Notes: generated from the sequence alone by a model not told the origin. DNA of 47,961 nucleotides from Cercozoa sp. M6MM (GCA_040357565.1 JBDODJ010000081.1), one strand, 5' to 3'. Shown: positions 11,430 through 23,551, counted from the first letter of the stretch. Numbers and translations are program-made.

Positions 11430-12211
11430 TCATTGCTCCTTCTTCTCGCGGAAGTCGTCGCGCGTCAGCAGCACTGTGTCAAAGATGAGAAGCATAAACC
11501 AAAAGACACCTGAGACAAATGGACTGTACGAGGGCCGACGTTGTCGCCGGTCTTCTTGTTGTGCGCAACGTGCGAGCCGTCGCAGTACTGTACAAGACAG
11601 GTTTCACATAGCACCCAGAGAATTAAAAAAGCTGGGCTGTCCTACCGGGAACTTCTTGGAATTCCAGCAGCGGCACATGGCGATCTGGCCCTACCACGAA
11701 TTTCATCATCCAATTCACAACACGTGTTGAGTGCTATCAAGGGCAAGAGTACGTTGGCGCTCTCCTGAACTTCCTTGCAGCACACACGGTCGACAACCTT
11801 GGGCTTGGTGAGTTTCACTCGGTCTGCACACAAAGACAGCGCGTGCAGCCACACACAGCGAGCCAGGACAGCATCAAAGTGGTACGGTTGACACGGCCGG
11901 ACTTGCTGCCCTTGGGCAGAGAGTCGTACACCAGCACAGCAATCACCAGCAGGAACGGCAGCAGCTGCATCTGTGAGCACACATACACAATGCTATTATC
12001 CCTTCTCTTTTGTTCAGGTGGATGGGTACCCACTGCTGCTGCGATAGCTCAGTCCAGCCACTCCTGCAAGACAAGCCAGGCCGCCAAAACAAGCAATATA
12101 AGCAACACAACGCCTGGTCTGAAATATTTTGAACCACGTGGCCGGAAGCGGCAGCGACGACAGGTACTTGGGCAAGCGGCGCGTCACAAAGTCTTGGATT
12201 TTATCCATCAT
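11430..12211 (-). CDS. CISD2: CISD2-like CDGSH iron-sulfur membrane protein
   Basis: Small ER or mitochondrial outer-membrane protein that carries a 2Fe-2S cluster on three Cys and one His. The N-terminus MMDKIQDFVTRRLPKYLSSL resembles the CISD2 start (VARIVKVQLPAYLKRLP). Next comes a single membrane helix, QLLPFLLVIAVLVY (about 11925-11970), then KPKVVDRVCCKEVQ. The cluster motif is split across exons: CRCWNSKKFP (about 11645-11675), then YCDGSHVAHNKKTGDNVGP (about 11530-11590) and LLLTRDDFREKKEQ. Cluster ligands C-x-C and C-x3-H in CDGSH are all visible. It is divergent with DIB1. Five exons were read; junctions at the cluster motif are in frame. The codon after the second ATG at 12208 could also be the start. 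Confidence 0.92.
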
Positions 12212-12708
12212 CTGCGCACCAACGAAACGAGATTTCTCCAGAACAGAACGTGTTGCAAAACTCGACGTGTGGACTCGCAAACCGCACAGCAATAGAGATT
12301 TTACTTTGCAGGGGTAGTTTAGAAGGTCAAAAGAACAACTATTTGTGTGCGATGCTGGAGTTTTGCTTGGCAGGTTTTATGGGCTCAAAAGAGCTCGAAT
12401 TTCGGAACGCAAGAGTTGAGCCTGGGAAAGTCAACTTGCTAGGAATTAGGGAGTTGTGTCCCCTGAACAAGACTTTCTCCGTATGAACAAGATTTTAGGA
12501 GACAAGACGTTAGCCCGTAAGAGAGGATTTTCTCTCTCAAGAACGTTTCGGATCAGTTAGTTAAAGCTGTACACGCGGTACTAAAAAATGGACTGGAAGA
12601 TTCCATAGTACGAGAACTTGAGTGTAGAGCGCCTCTAACCGTGTGTAGGTCGCTCGAGGTGGTATAATTTGTTGCGAGAACTTACTCACAGACACACACA
12701 GTTTCAAG
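12212..12708. promoter_or_regulatory. Divergent region between CISD2 and DIB1
   Basis: About 500 bases between opposing start codons. No coding sequence is recognised. The 5' UTRs may extend into it. A TATAAT-like ATAAT stretch lies near 12664, but no firm element can be named. Confidence 0.45.
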
Positions 12709-13326
12709 ATGGCGTACATGCTCCCCCACCTGGAGTCGGGCTGGGCCGTCGACCAGGCCATTCTGTCCGAAGAGGAACGAGTCGTTGTTGGTACCGAACA
12801 CTTTGCCATGAACCCAGGTGTACCGATTGTTAAAACTGTCGGTGTGCAGTGAGATTTGGACGCGACACGGACCCAGTGTGCATGCAGATGGATGAGCACC
12901 TGTACGAGATCGCCGAGATGGTCAAGCAGTACGCCATCATCTACCTCGTCGACATTGAGCAGGTACGTGTGTGTGCTTGTGTGTGTATTTCTACCGACTG
13001 TGCTAAGCTAGACTGATGTACCAATGGACAGGTTCCGGATTTTAATGTCATGTACGAGCTGTACGACCCGTGCACGATCATGTTCTTCTTCCGAAACAAG
13101 CATATGATGGTCGATCTCGGCACCGGTAACAACAACAAGATCAACTTCCTCATCAATGACAAACAGGAGATTGCCGACATCATTGAGGTACGCATAACAG
13201 CAAGAGTTGTCTGCCTAACATGTTACGTGTCTTTTCTGTATCCCGCAGACTGTGTACGAGGGTGCGCGCAAGGGCCAGGGTCAGGTCACGTCACCCAAGG
13301 ACTACTCGACGTCATACCGCTACTAA
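12709..13326 (+). CDS. DIB1: U5 snRNP thioredoxin-like protein DIB1/TXNL4A
   Basis: Component of U5 and the U4/U6.U5 tri-snRNP, needed for spliceosome activation. The protein is nearly colinear with human TXNL4A (142 aa). It starts MAYMLPHLESGWAVDQAILS, continues VVVVRFGRDTDPVCMQMDE after the first intron, then VPDFNVMYELYDPC, TIMFFFRNKHMMVDLGTG, NNNKINFLINDKQEIADIIE, and ends KDYSTSYRY-TAA. Introns lie at about 12790-12851, 12964-13031 and 13188-13248. The 5' splice sites read GTACCG, GTACGT and GTACGC, a pattern seen often in this window. It is divergent from CISD2 and convergent with the LMBR1-like gene. Confidence 0.96.
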
Positions 13327-13516
13327 CTCAGTTCCGTTCGCGTCGGTTGTTTCAGTTCACGTCAGTTCAGTCAGTTTTTTCGACATTCACGGCATCATTC
13401 AGTTCAGTTGTTGGGTGATCACGACACGACGTAGCGCGATAGTGCACGATAGGGACACGATATGCGACAGTAAGATTAAATTAAAGGGAAGAGCCAAGGT
13501 CAGGGCTCGCGTTTTT

Positions 13517-14341
13517 TCACAAACGAGAGCGGAACTCGCGATTGTCTGTGCGTTGCATTCGATTCAATTGCTTGTCGACTTCCTTGCTTCTACAAAAGAG
13601 ACAATGGAGGAAACGGGCACAGGTGGATAAAGAGAGTTGTATGGATATGAGGCACCGATTTCGAGGCAGGACGCAGGCCACAAAGATAAAGGTGAGCACA
13701 GCGACGCTGAGGAGCGCGATGGCGAAGACATTGTTCTCGAAAAAGTAGCGGAAGAAACGCAGGTGCTGCACCTGCGTGCCCACCAACATGTCCACTGCCG
13801 TCAGTCGTGCGTAGACCTGCCACAAGACACACGCACAGTCTTGCCTTTATCCCTACTCCTGCGACGCAAGAAGAGTCTACCGGAAAAGCACGTGCACAGA
13901 ACTGCACGCACGGAATCGAGACGGCCAGTGCTACCCCTGAACAGGTGCGCGTATAACTGAAACCCCACGGAGTAAACAACTGTTCCTTACATGTGTTGGC
14001 GAGGAAGGCGTTCATGTAGGTGGCATTCGGCAGCATTGGGTAGATACGCAGCAGGCCCGGCACGCGCATGCCGAAGCGGAACAGTCCCTTGAGAGCAGCG
14101 CACATCATGTGCAGTGCAAACAGCGCAAACGCCAGCACGCCAAAGAACGGGAGACCTGGATAGGAGGAGGGTACAGGGTAGGGGGAAAGGGTAGGGGTAA
14201 AGGTTGGGAGTGGGGGAGAATGGAGAACGCCACCTCGCGGACTCAGCGCGATCAAGAAGTCGTTCAGGAACGGGTGCACCGGCTCGTCCGGCAGCATGAA
14301 CAGACACACGTGGACGATCCACACTGCACACACACAATCAG

Positions 14342-14374
<33 letters not shown>

Positions 14375-16229
14375 CATATATATATATAAATATATATACA
14401 TATATATTCAAGTACATACCCAAAGAGACGCACATGAGCACAACGGACAGCAGCAGCTTAAACCACGGGGTCAGCGGGTTGCCTCCTCGCTAATGCAACA
14501 GACATCCTTCAGTCAGTGCGAACTGACTCTTTCGATGAGGAATGTGTACCAGTTTGTAGGCCGTCTCGATGATCTCAAAATCCTTGCGCAGCTCGTACAG
14601 CTGCTGCTCCACGCCGCGGAAGTGCTTCACACGTCGCCGACGCACGCGCCACGACTGGTTGGCCTGCCCAGGTCACACCAGTTCGTCACCCCAGTCACCG
14701 GGACCAACTTGATCCACGCGCAAGTCTCTCTACCGTTTTGTCCTCACTCTCCTCACGCTGCACGAGCGACTCGCACTCCTGACGCACCTCGCGCGCCTTC
14801 TCGCCTGCGCCAGGCAACAAAAAGAATGCGTTTTCAGACTAGAGGTGTCTCATTGCATCGTCACAGCTTTTCTGATATATGCTTGTCGAGTTTGGTCATC
14901 ATCTGATTTAACAACGACAAAGCACGAGGCGGCTCAAAAAAGCGATCAAAATTTCTCAGACCTCATGTCATGGGTCAATTTTTGTCAAGCATATACGCTT
15001 GAACTTAGCACACGGTGCAGAAAACAGCCCACAAACCTCATGTGTGCACGTTGTACCAAGTTTTTGACGCATGGTTTCATACTGGCGCAGAGTGATGGGC
15101 GAGGGTCGGTTCTTCCAGGCGAAAAAGAGATCCACGGGCAGTGCGAACAGTCCGATGCCTGACAGATGAGTCTCCCAGTCGAAAAAGGCAAGCATACAAC
15201 TCAAAGAGCTTAGCGTACCAGCAAACAAAGCGAAGAGAAACCAGCCGAGGAAGGAGAGGAGTGCCATAGCGAACTGACCCGACACAAACGTACTGTTGAT
15301 ATCGAAATGACACCGTCTCTATGTGATGTGTTGTACCACAGGCAGAGTGACACGGAACTCGAGTTTCAGATCAGCAGACTTTTGCTTGGCCGCCATTGCC
15401 ACAAGGTCCAGCGACACTGAGGACGAATTGCCCACGTGCACGGTGTTGGAGTCTGCACCCATCATACGCATGGCACGATCACTGATATGACAGGACTTGC
15501 ATTTTCAAAAAGGGTACAGCTCACGGAACGTGCAGTAACCGGCAGCTGCGTATCGCTCTGAAAACACACAGAGTTTAGGCACACAGATCTGCTAAAGGTA
15601 TGCGCAAGTACCAGGAAAGGGTAGGTGAAGGCAAAGATGGCCACAAAGACAATGAGCGACACGATGGCGTACTTGAAGCCATCGCAGATCTGCTGACTCT
15701 TGCTGCCCTACAGTGTGTGTGTCCTCTCTCTCTCGCTCCCTTTTGCACTGGAATAATTAGACAGAAGAAAGACGTACTTGCTCGCCCATGTATGCCTCGT
15801 AGTACCAGAAGGCGAACGGGATCACAAAGGCCAGGAACAGCGCCGACAGCACGAACACGATCTGCCACAGTAGCCCAATGTTGAGCGACCCAATGTCGGC
15901 GTAGCCTGTCGCATTCGCCGCATCGTACGGCAGAATCATCACCTGTACAGATCAACCACCAGTCAGCACACTGGTCTCCCTTTGTAGGCAACAGCACACC
16001 TGTCCAAACGCGAGGGCAAAGCCGAGAATTGTGACGACTTTCGGCAGCCACGCCTCTGTCCTGTCATCTGGATGTGCGTACTTCACGAACACGACAAAGC
16101 ACAGACCTACGGTACTCTGCGTATTAAGGGCATACAATTCACATCTGTGTAGTCCTTGATACCAACGAGAACACAGGAAAGAACGACGCCTGATATTATC
16201 ATGAACACATCGGCTCCGGAGAGACCCAT
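13517..16229 (-). CDS. LMBR1/LIMR-family multi-pass membrane protein
   Basis: The family includes lysosomal LMBD1 and the plant LIMR proteins, with about nine membrane helices. The start is MGLSGADVFMIISGVVLSC, then FVVFVKYAHPDDRTEAWLPK and VVTILGFALAFGQVMILPYD. This matches the LIMR pattern (YQHPDD...FPK...LP.DVAN). Further helices read LLWQIVFVLSALFLAFVIPF, YAIVSLIVFVAIFAFTYPF, ALLSFLGWFLFALFAGTL and FENNVFAIALLSVAVLTFIF. The loop block LPVDLFFAWKNRPSPITLRQY (about 15075-15150) is the family's cytoplasmic-loop signature. The second exon junction near 16100-16170 and the last exon are uncertain; the stop at 13517 assumes no further intron. The gene is head-to-head with the cysteine desulfurase-like gene. 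Confidence 0.8.
14158..14222 (-). repeat. C-rich (TACCCC-like) intronic minisatellite on the sense strand
   Basis: On the plus strand the tract reads runs of GGGTAGGGG and GGGTAAAGG. On the transcribed-sense strand it is a CCCCTACCC-type pyrimidine array. Similar arrays occur in introns of PP5 (about 9655-9690) and the helicase gene (about 21725-21765 and 23735-23770), always C-rich on the sense strand. Confidence 0.7.
14340..14413 (-). repeat. (CT)n-(TA)n microsatellite; (GA)n on the sense strand
   Basis: Eleven or more CT dinucleotides followed by TA-rich sequence in an intron of the LMBR1-like gene. Read in the gene's sense it is purine-rich, one of the few exceptions to the strand rule described in the findings. 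Confidence 0.85.
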
Positions 16230-16532
16230 GTCTGCTGTTAGCTTTCAAGGCAGCACCTAAAGGCTGCCTCACGTCACTAACACTGAGTTCACACACCCAG
16301 ACGCTGCAGTACAACACTTGGCCTTTCTTGTGCCGTTCAAAGTTTGAGCTGAGCGTTGCATTTATTGGCTCACCACTCGTACAAATGAACGACAAGAGCC
16401 GATGTTGTCGTCACTGCAAGCTGGGTTCGGGTGCGACCAAGCCGCAGTAGGTGTGTCATGTTTTGATCACATTAACCAGGTTCCTCGGTCTAGGTTGACG
16501 TTCGTATTGATTAGCTGCTGCAAAACGTCATC
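16230..16532. promoter_or_regulatory. Divergent promoter region with an inverted CCAAT box
   Basis: 303 bases between opposing start codons. GCATTTATTGGC at 16358-16369 contains ATTGG (CCAAT on the other strand). The same 12 bases occur at 31603-31614 in another divergent promoter. Confidence 0.5.
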
Positions 16533-18281
16533 ATGGAGGACCAGACCACAGGCGCAGAAGACCAGGCTGGTGTCGTATTTCTCGACAGTGCATCTTCCAC
16601 GAGGGTCTTAGATGAGGCCTTGACTTCGATGGCTCCTTTCAACAAGGTACTCGAGTAAAGACTCTTTTGCTACCTGGTATACATTGGATCTGGTTTGGCA
16701 GGAGTACTACGCCAACAGCGGCGGCTCTTACCCATTCGCACGTGTCTCTGCCGATGCGGTATGACCTGTTGAGGCGAAGGAGATGCTCTAAGGTGGCAAT
16801 TGCTGTGTGCTGGCAGATTGAGGAGGCACGCCGAGTGATCGCCGAGAGTGTGGGAGTGCATGAGGCCGAGCACGTGGTGTTTGGCGCCAGTGGCACTGAG
16901 TCCAATAACCAGGTGCTGTTCGGACTGTCGGCACGGGCCTTTCTGCGGCGAGGCAGTCGCCCTCGGCAGCAGTGCCTGGTGACGCAGCCGTCGGAACACG
17001 CGTCGGTGCTGCGTCCGCTGCAGCAGTGCGCGCAGTTGTTCGGTCAGCGCGTGCAGCTGCTGGACGTCGACGCCGACGGTCTCGTGCAGCCCTCGCAGCT
17101 GCGTGCTCTGCTCGAGAGCAATGCCGCTGCCGACGCCGACACTGTCGTTGTCTCTGTCATGCAGGCCAACAACCGGTGTGTTTCGCTCTTCTTACTGTTC
17201 CTTAAGCCTCTCTCCCTGTGGATACACACCCTGCATTCCGTGCTGTAGCAATGGCAGCGTGCAGCCAGTGCGTGAACTCCTGGCCATCTGTCGTGAGTTC
17301 GGGTAGGCTTTTACCTCCTTTGCTGCTCTAAATTTAGCCCTTCCGGTTAGTGTTCCCTTCCACACGGACGCTTGCCAGTCGTACGGCAAGATGGACCTGG
17401 ACGCCTCGTGTGCCGACTACATCACACTCAACTCGCACAAGATTGTACTCTGGATATTGTATCCTACCCTCTGTGTGGATACGAAGGGTGTGTGTATGTA
17501 GCATGGACCGAAAGGAGCCAGTGCACTGGTGTGCACAACGTCGGAGGCGCGGCAGCGACTGCAGGAAGCACCTGCACTCATGGCAGGCTGCGCGCAAGAG
17601 GGCGGTCTGCGTGCCGGCACCCACAACACTGCTGCGTACCTCTGACACATTTCGCTGTATATATCCCTTACCATTTATCTTATGTATACATATATCTATA
17701 TATATATATATATATATATATGTATACCTTGTATACCTCACTATACAGAATCGCCGGCTTTGCGGCGGCAGTGCGTGCGCTGGTGTTGGACAAGGAGCGC
17801 AACGCCGCCTTCCGCCGGCACTCGCGGCAGCTGCGCGACCTGCTGTGGCAGCGTCTGCAGCAGCTCTGCGGACAGAACGTGCGACTGGTGGGACCGCCTT
17901 GCGATGGTCCGCGTCTGTGTAGCCACCTGTGCGTCACCTTCCCCAATGCGTGTCTCACTCAACTGCGTGCCTTCCTGGGTACACTGCAGTCCTACTCAGT
18001 CTGTGAAACTCGGTTTGTGAACACTCCCAGTCTGCCTTGCTTCAATATGTGCTGGTGACACAGGTGACAAGAACATCTGCCAGTCCGCGGGTGCCACATG
18101 CAACAAGGGCAGCACCGACGGCGCCATCTTGCGTCTTACCATCGGTATACTGTCCTCCCGCAGTGTACATAGTGCACACAACAAAGGAAGCTACTTGTTG
18201 TTCTTGAAAGGTGCCTTTACGGAGGAGACCGACGTCACCGAGTGCATCGATGCACTGCGCGAGTTCTTCGCGACCAACTGA
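16533..18281 (+). CDS. Cysteine desulfurase-like class V aminotransferase
   Basis: PLP enzyme that takes sulfur from cysteine. The start MEDQTTGAEDQAGVVFLDSA leads into EYYANSGGSYPFARVSADAV. Family landmarks: FGASGTESNNQVLFGLSARA (about 16880-16940), PSEHASVLRP with the PLP-stacking His (about 16990-17020), FHTDACQSYGKMDLDASCAD (about 17355-17415), and the Schiff-base Lys in LNSHKIHGPKGASAL (about 17430-17540). GGLRAGTHNTAA follows, then the active-site loop SAGATCNKGS containing the sulfur-carrying Cys (about 18075-18115). The stop is TGA at 18279-18281. The conserved NNETG reads NNRNG, if my splice is right. No mitochondrial presequence is visible, so it is more likely a NifS/IscS-like paralogue than the canonical mitochondrial NFS1. 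Selenocysteine lyase is an alternative. Confidence 0.85.
17690..17722 (+). repeat. (TA)n intronic microsatellite
   Basis: About 14 TA dinucleotides in an intron of the cysteine desulfurase-like gene, just upstream of the exon encoding IAGFAAAVRALVLD. Confidence 0.8.
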
Positions 18282-20014
18282 AACGGCAGCGACCTGCGCT
18301 GACCCTGCACAGGCTGGGTCTTCATGAGCTGCAAAGCACGACGCGATTGCGTCAACCTGGACCCAAAGTGCCAGGGTGTCTCTTGGTCTAATCGATCGTT
18401 TCGGTACGCTCTATCTACGCTGCTGGCGCTGCGTTCCGTTACGCCAAAGCGCGGGGTATTTCAGGAAGAGGATGACTATATTACTCGTAGTTCGTTACGT
18501 TTACTGTCACAGTATGACGTGATGTTACTGACGCTCAATGGCCCAATCAGTAAGGGAAAGGAGAGACTAAATAAATCATTCAATTAGATAAGTCCGGTCG
18601 TCACTCAGTTGAGTCGCGTCGACGTTAGAACTGAAGGTGAAATACCCCTACTGCGTCTCGAAGTGATCCCACTGGATCTCGACCGAAGGAAGACGTCCTT
18701 GGTCGTAACAATGCGTTGAAGAAAGAAAAAAAACTCCACCTGTGAACACACGACGAAGTGAGTGGAATGGAAACCAGCCAATGAGCTAACTGACCAGGCT
18801 GAAGCCGTGACGGAGCTTTCTGCTTCTCTGCAAGGACTCTGTCCAGGCAAGATCTACAGCAACAGCAATCCACTGAGTCAGTAGTTAGGTCTCAGAGCAA
18901 GGTACCAAGCCAAAACACTCTTAAACTCTCTCCAGTCTCAAACTTGTTTGAGACATGGATTATGACCTCCACGCGGACGGGTCAGAGCAATGACTACTGA
19001 AAATGTGCAGTAACAATGAACTACTGTATCCGCGCGGAAGCAACCTACAGCTTACAAAAAATCCTCAGAGCAGTTGTCTCCGCTTCGAGCCTCCCGTCCA
19101 GCACCAGTGCTTTGCCGCCCAACTGAACCGTTGAGGTAACTCACTCTTTCAGCTGACACTTGGACACTCTACCTCCAAGAACAGACTTTCTTACGTTCCT
19201 TAGTTTTTTTTTGTGTCACTGGCAAAGTACCCTCAATTTACCAAGGCCTGATCCCTATCTGAGAGGGCTGCGGTAACATTACGGATGATACGTTAGCGGA
19301 CGACTATCACGGCAGTGATACGACAACTAATCCCGAACGGAAACGGTAAACGAAATAACCAGGCAGACCAGTTGGACTACCATTGAAGCAACAAGAGAAA
19401 GAAGAGTAAGAGTGTGTGGCTTTGCGCTACTGCTGCTTATAGAGTTGAAAGTGGACCTGTCTGAGCACTCCGGTACATTGCGTCTTCGGGCGCTTCCGCA
19501 CCGACAGAGGTATCAACTTCGCCGGTGGCACTCCCGAGTATTTGAAGTCGCCACAACCAATGGATCGCTTGAGTCCGTCGGCATCGGGCAGAAGAAGATG
19601 CCAAAAGTCCAGCGCAGCTTGAGCTTAAGCTTGTGAGGCGTTTTGCTGCCATCAGTCAAGCACTGGAGAAGCCACGGGAAAAAGAAGAATGCTTCAAATA
19701 CAGTTTTCGCCCGAGAAAAAAAAGAGAATGCTTCGGTCTGAAGGCGGTGGTGTGAGGGTATTTTTGTGCTGCGGGCGCATATGTAGTAAGCACAACTGAG
19801 TACCAACACGAAGAGAAACTTGTGAAATACACACAATTTCCTTCACAGTTCCGTCCTCTCCTAATAGGAGGTACGAACTACTTTCGCTCCTTCCTGCTGG
19901 GTGGGGAGGAGAAAGCGGGGAGGCAACGGGATTGGCGCGAATCGAATACGGGCAAATTCAACTGAAACAAAAAAATCCCAAGTCCACTGGTACTGCTTGC
20001 TAAACGGGCTCGGT
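18282..20014. other. Long intergenic stretch, no recognised gene
   Basis: Tail-to-tail spacer of 1.7 kb, the longest gene-free stretch here. An AATAAA-like site is near 18569. The palindrome TCCGCGCGGA sits at 19029-19038 and a related CACGCGGA at about 18972. The few ORFs of 60-100 codons show no family features, and their codon use looks like chance. An unrecognised noncoding RNA or a decayed repeat cannot be excluded. Confidence 0.5.
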
Positions 20015-22071
20015 CTAGTCCTCCTCGGAGTCGTTTTCGTTCTTCTTGGAGAGCGCAGACTCCTCGTCGCTACAGACACAGGACACACAGACAGATGATG
20101 GATGGCAACCAAGAAGACAGGGTGTACCGGTACTCCTGCCAGAGTTCGTACTCCTTGCTGCCTCGCACGAGCATGCGCACGACCTTGACAGGGTGCTCCA
20201 TGCCCTGACGACTGCCACGACCAACGGCCTGCATCTCTTGCGCACGCACCTGCCGACACAGACACCATATATATATATATATATAAGTTTATATACAGAT
20301 GGATAAGCATCTGTATAGTCAGACTCACCTGTTCGCGAGTGCCAACCAGCGCGTCGAGCAGGAACACGTGCGTCGAGTTCAGCAGGTTGGTGCCACTGGC
20401 CTTCACACAAGCATACTGTAGAGACATACCCCTACAAGACAGGATGCGTACCGACGACTTCAGCGACATGGCTAGCACGCGTGCTGCGCCCTTCTTCAGC
20501 TTACCTCTGTCAAACACACACACATAATATATATATATATATATAAATAATACATATACATATATATACATATAAGAGAGTACTCTTGCGAGAAAGCAGC
20601 GAGAGCCTTGCGACGCTGCCACACGTTGCCGCGACACGTGACACACGTGATCTTGTACTCGTCTGCACACACATTCGCAGTGTCCGCGCGGACGCAAGTG
20701 GGGGGAGTGGGCAGTACTCAGCAGCGCCACGACGAGCTGCAGCGTCTGGTCCTGCGCCGAGAAGAGCACGATGCGCGCCTCGTCGCTTTCCTTCAGCAGA
20801 CGCTGGATGTGACGCGCACTGCACCGGCATCAACATCGATACAGGCAGGGATGAGTGGGAGGCAGGTGTATGGAGTACGCGTAGGCCAGTTTGGATCCGA
20901 TCAGCACACGCAGACGTGTGAAGGTTTCCTCCTCGTCCAGGTCCTGTCGCATACATCAGATATATATATATATATATATATACATGTATTATAAACATAT
21001 TAATATATGGTGCATATATATAATATTGAAGGTACCGTGACGTCGTTCATCGGCTTGGGTTTCGGCATATCCTTATTCTGTACTCGGGGTGGAATAAGAG
21101 TGTGCTGGTGTGCTGGTGTGGAGACAGAGCCTACCAGTCGGCAATTCGCGTACTTGCGCAGCTTGTTCAGCGCGGCCTGCTCGGAGTCGCGCAACTGCAC
21201 GCAAACACACCAACAGGCACACATAGACATACATACACAGACATAGACGCACATAGACATAGACATAGACATAGACACAGGCAGACACAACACAGGTGAC
21301 ACACCGAGGTGTGGTGCGCCAGCTGGAGCTTGCGCATCTTGTACTCGCGCTCCATCGACGCCAACGAGACCGTCTGCAGGCAGGGTTGGGGGGGGGGGGG
21401 CAAAGGGTCACAGATTCACAGGTATGGGGTAGAACATAGGTGCAGCGGTACATGCGTGTACTGGAAGTAGTTGCCGCCCAGTAGACTGTCGGGACAAACA
21501 CAAGTCATCAAGTCATCCAGTCATCCAAGTAGTCAGAGACACACGAGCACACAGACAAAGCAGTCCCTACCGAGCCGGGTTGCCGGCGTTCTTGTTGCCA
21601 CGCCAGTGCTCCAACAGCTGCAGTCACGTGCGATAGTAAGCAAGCAAGCACGCAGCACACACGCACATCCAAGGTTGAAACTACCGTGTCCAGGTCGTTG
21701 ACTTGACGTTGCAAGCGATCGATCTACACGTGGGTAGGGTAGGAGGGTAGGGGTACGGGGGTTAAGCATGTCGACACACCTGGTAGCCAAAGTTGCGCAC
21801 GCGAGAGTCCAGCACGTCGATGCGTTGACGCACCACCTGAGAGGCGCAGCACACAGTGTGTACACAGAGACAGACACAGATACAGAGACAGACACAGACA
21901 CAGAGACAGACACAGGAGAACCTACCTCATCCACCTTGATGGGACGCACGTTCAAGTTGCGGTTGCGGAACCTACCCTCATCAGTCATCAGTCATTCAGT
22001 CAGTCAATCAGTCATTCAATCAATCATTTGTTCAATCATTCAATCAGTCAGCCAGCCATTCAGTCATCAGT

Positions 22072-22107
<36 letters not shown>

Positions 22108-23551
22108 ACATGTAACCGTAGTAGTGCCGCTGCAGCAGCAGCTGCGGCAGCGACGTCGCCAGCACCTGATATCATATATATACATATACACACACACACA
22201 TGCAGACAAGTTGGAATGACTCAAGAGTGACAGGTCGCACCTTCTCCTGCGTCGACGTGCACGTGTCGTGCAGCATCTGCACACACATACACAATAAAGT
22301 ATCAAGATACAAAACTATGAATATGTAAATATATGTATAGTGAAATAATGTACATAAACATATATATGTATATATCAAAACACAGAAAAAACATGTATGT
22401 ATAGTGAAATAATATGTGCATTAATATATATATATATATATCAAAACACACAAAATGCAAAGTTTAAAACAAGCCCAACCTGCTCCGGCACGAGGCCGTC
22501 GATTTCGTGCACCTCCTCTTCAAAGGCTGCCAACACACAACACACTCAGTTCCTTCAACAGCAAACAGAAGAAGAAAGAAGAGTACGCGGTGTCTCATCC
22601 TCGAGACCGATCGATTTGCGCTACAGCAGTTACAACACACATAGCACAGCGTTTCTCCCAACACAGCGTTTCTCCTCACACAGCGTTTCTCCAAAACGCA
22701 CCGTTTGACGACGCAAAAGTGCACGCTCAAACAGACGAGCCTGCGCGTGGAGCGGTAGTTGTGTTGTTCTGGTCAGTGCTGGGAAGGTCAAAACTAGAGC
22801 CTACCGGCCAGTCGGTCCGCGCGGCTGGCAGCGACGGACTAACATGTTGCACCGGTCAGTCAGTTCAGTCACACAAATACGAGAAAGGAAGGAAAGGCAC
22901 GTGTTGCTCACTTGCTCGTTTCCTTGGCCGTAGTAGCGGTTGCACTGAGTCAAGTCAAGTCAAGTCAGGTGGGTCAGTTGAGTCAAGTTGATCCAGTCCA
23001 GTCCAGTCCAGTCCAGTCCAGTCCAGTCCAGAGAGAGGCAAAGTACCGATCCAGCCAGCAGCATCCTGTTGTTGTACTGGACACACACACACATGTAACA
23101 TATACATATGTAAATATATATATATATATATAAATATACAGCTATATACAGCTATATACAGATATACAGCTATACAGCTATATACAGATATATAGAGACA
23201 TATATATATATACAAATATACAGATATACAGATAATATAGAGACACAAGACGCACCCTGTCGCCGCTGCGCGAGTCGGCCCAGTTGAGCTGCACCATGGG
23301 CGTGCCGTTGAGTCGCATGTCCAGGTACTTGAAGTAGCCGTACAGCGACCCGTTGCTCGCGTCCGAGAAGGGCGTCGCCGACAGTGCCCACTGCAGGGTA
23401 CACTCGTACAGTACACGTGTACAGTACGGTACACTTGGACAGTCCCAATTGTACAGTCCATATTGTACAGTCCCAATTGTATAGTTCATGCTACCTTGCA
23501 ACCCTCCGAGGAAACGTAGCCCCAGGCACGCGTGCGGGCCGACTGATCCAG
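20015..23551 (-). CDS. SNF2-like helicase/ATPase, 3' part (5' part lost in assembly gap)
   Basis: Superfamily 2 helicase. The first visible exon, directly beside the N gap, reads LDQSARTRAWGYVSSEGCK, followed by WALSATPFSD, which is helicase motif III (SAT). After many small exons with long helical inserts (RQRIDVLDSRV, QIDRLQRQVNDLDTVV, MEREYKMRKLQLAHHTSQ) comes the C-terminal lobe. It contains DEARIVLFSAQDQTLQLVVA (motif IV region), SGTNLLNSTHVFLLDALVGT (motif V) and QEMQAVGRGSRQGMEHPVKV (motif VI, QxxGRxxRxG). The end is SKKNENDSEED with stop TAG at 20015-20017. A possible zinc pair, CVTCRGN, precedes the lobe. Rad5/SHPRH-type enzymes have a similar insert-rich layout, but I cannot assign a subfamily. 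Walker A and DExH lie in or beyond the gap. Confidence 0.72.
21388..21399 (-). repeat. 12-base C-run on the sense strand in a helicase intron
   Basis: An unbroken G-run on the plus strand, read as C-run in the gene's sense, just upstream of the exon encoding TVSLASMEREYKMRK. It occupies the polypyrimidine-tract position. Confidence 0.8.
21960..22104 (-). repeat. (TCAG)n-like tetranucleotide array followed by (GA)n
   Basis: Degenerate CAGT/CAAT tetramers run over about 110 bases and then 14-15 GA dinucleotides, between exons of the helicase gene. On the sense strand the GA block reads (CT)n. Confidence 0.8.
22955..23032 (-). repeat. Pentanucleotide arrays (AAGTC)n and (CCAGT)n
   Basis: Four AAGTC units and then seven CCAGT units in an intron of the helicase gene. 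Confidence 0.85.
23402..23485 (-). repeat. TGTACAGTCC-type tandem and inverted repeat
   Basis: Several copies of TGTACAGT with GTAC palindromes in the intron preceding the SATP exon of the helicase gene. The GGACAGTCC core is shared with the PP5 intron array at 9112-9158. Confidence 0.7.

Noticed and set aside
18282-20014. Possible transposon or gene in the long spacer
   Set aside because: No terminal repeats, target-site duplications or protein motifs could be found by eye.
22068-22202. CRISPR-like or regular spacer arrays among the helicase introns
   Set aside because: The units are simple di- to pentanucleotide repeats without unique spacers, in a eukaryotic intron.
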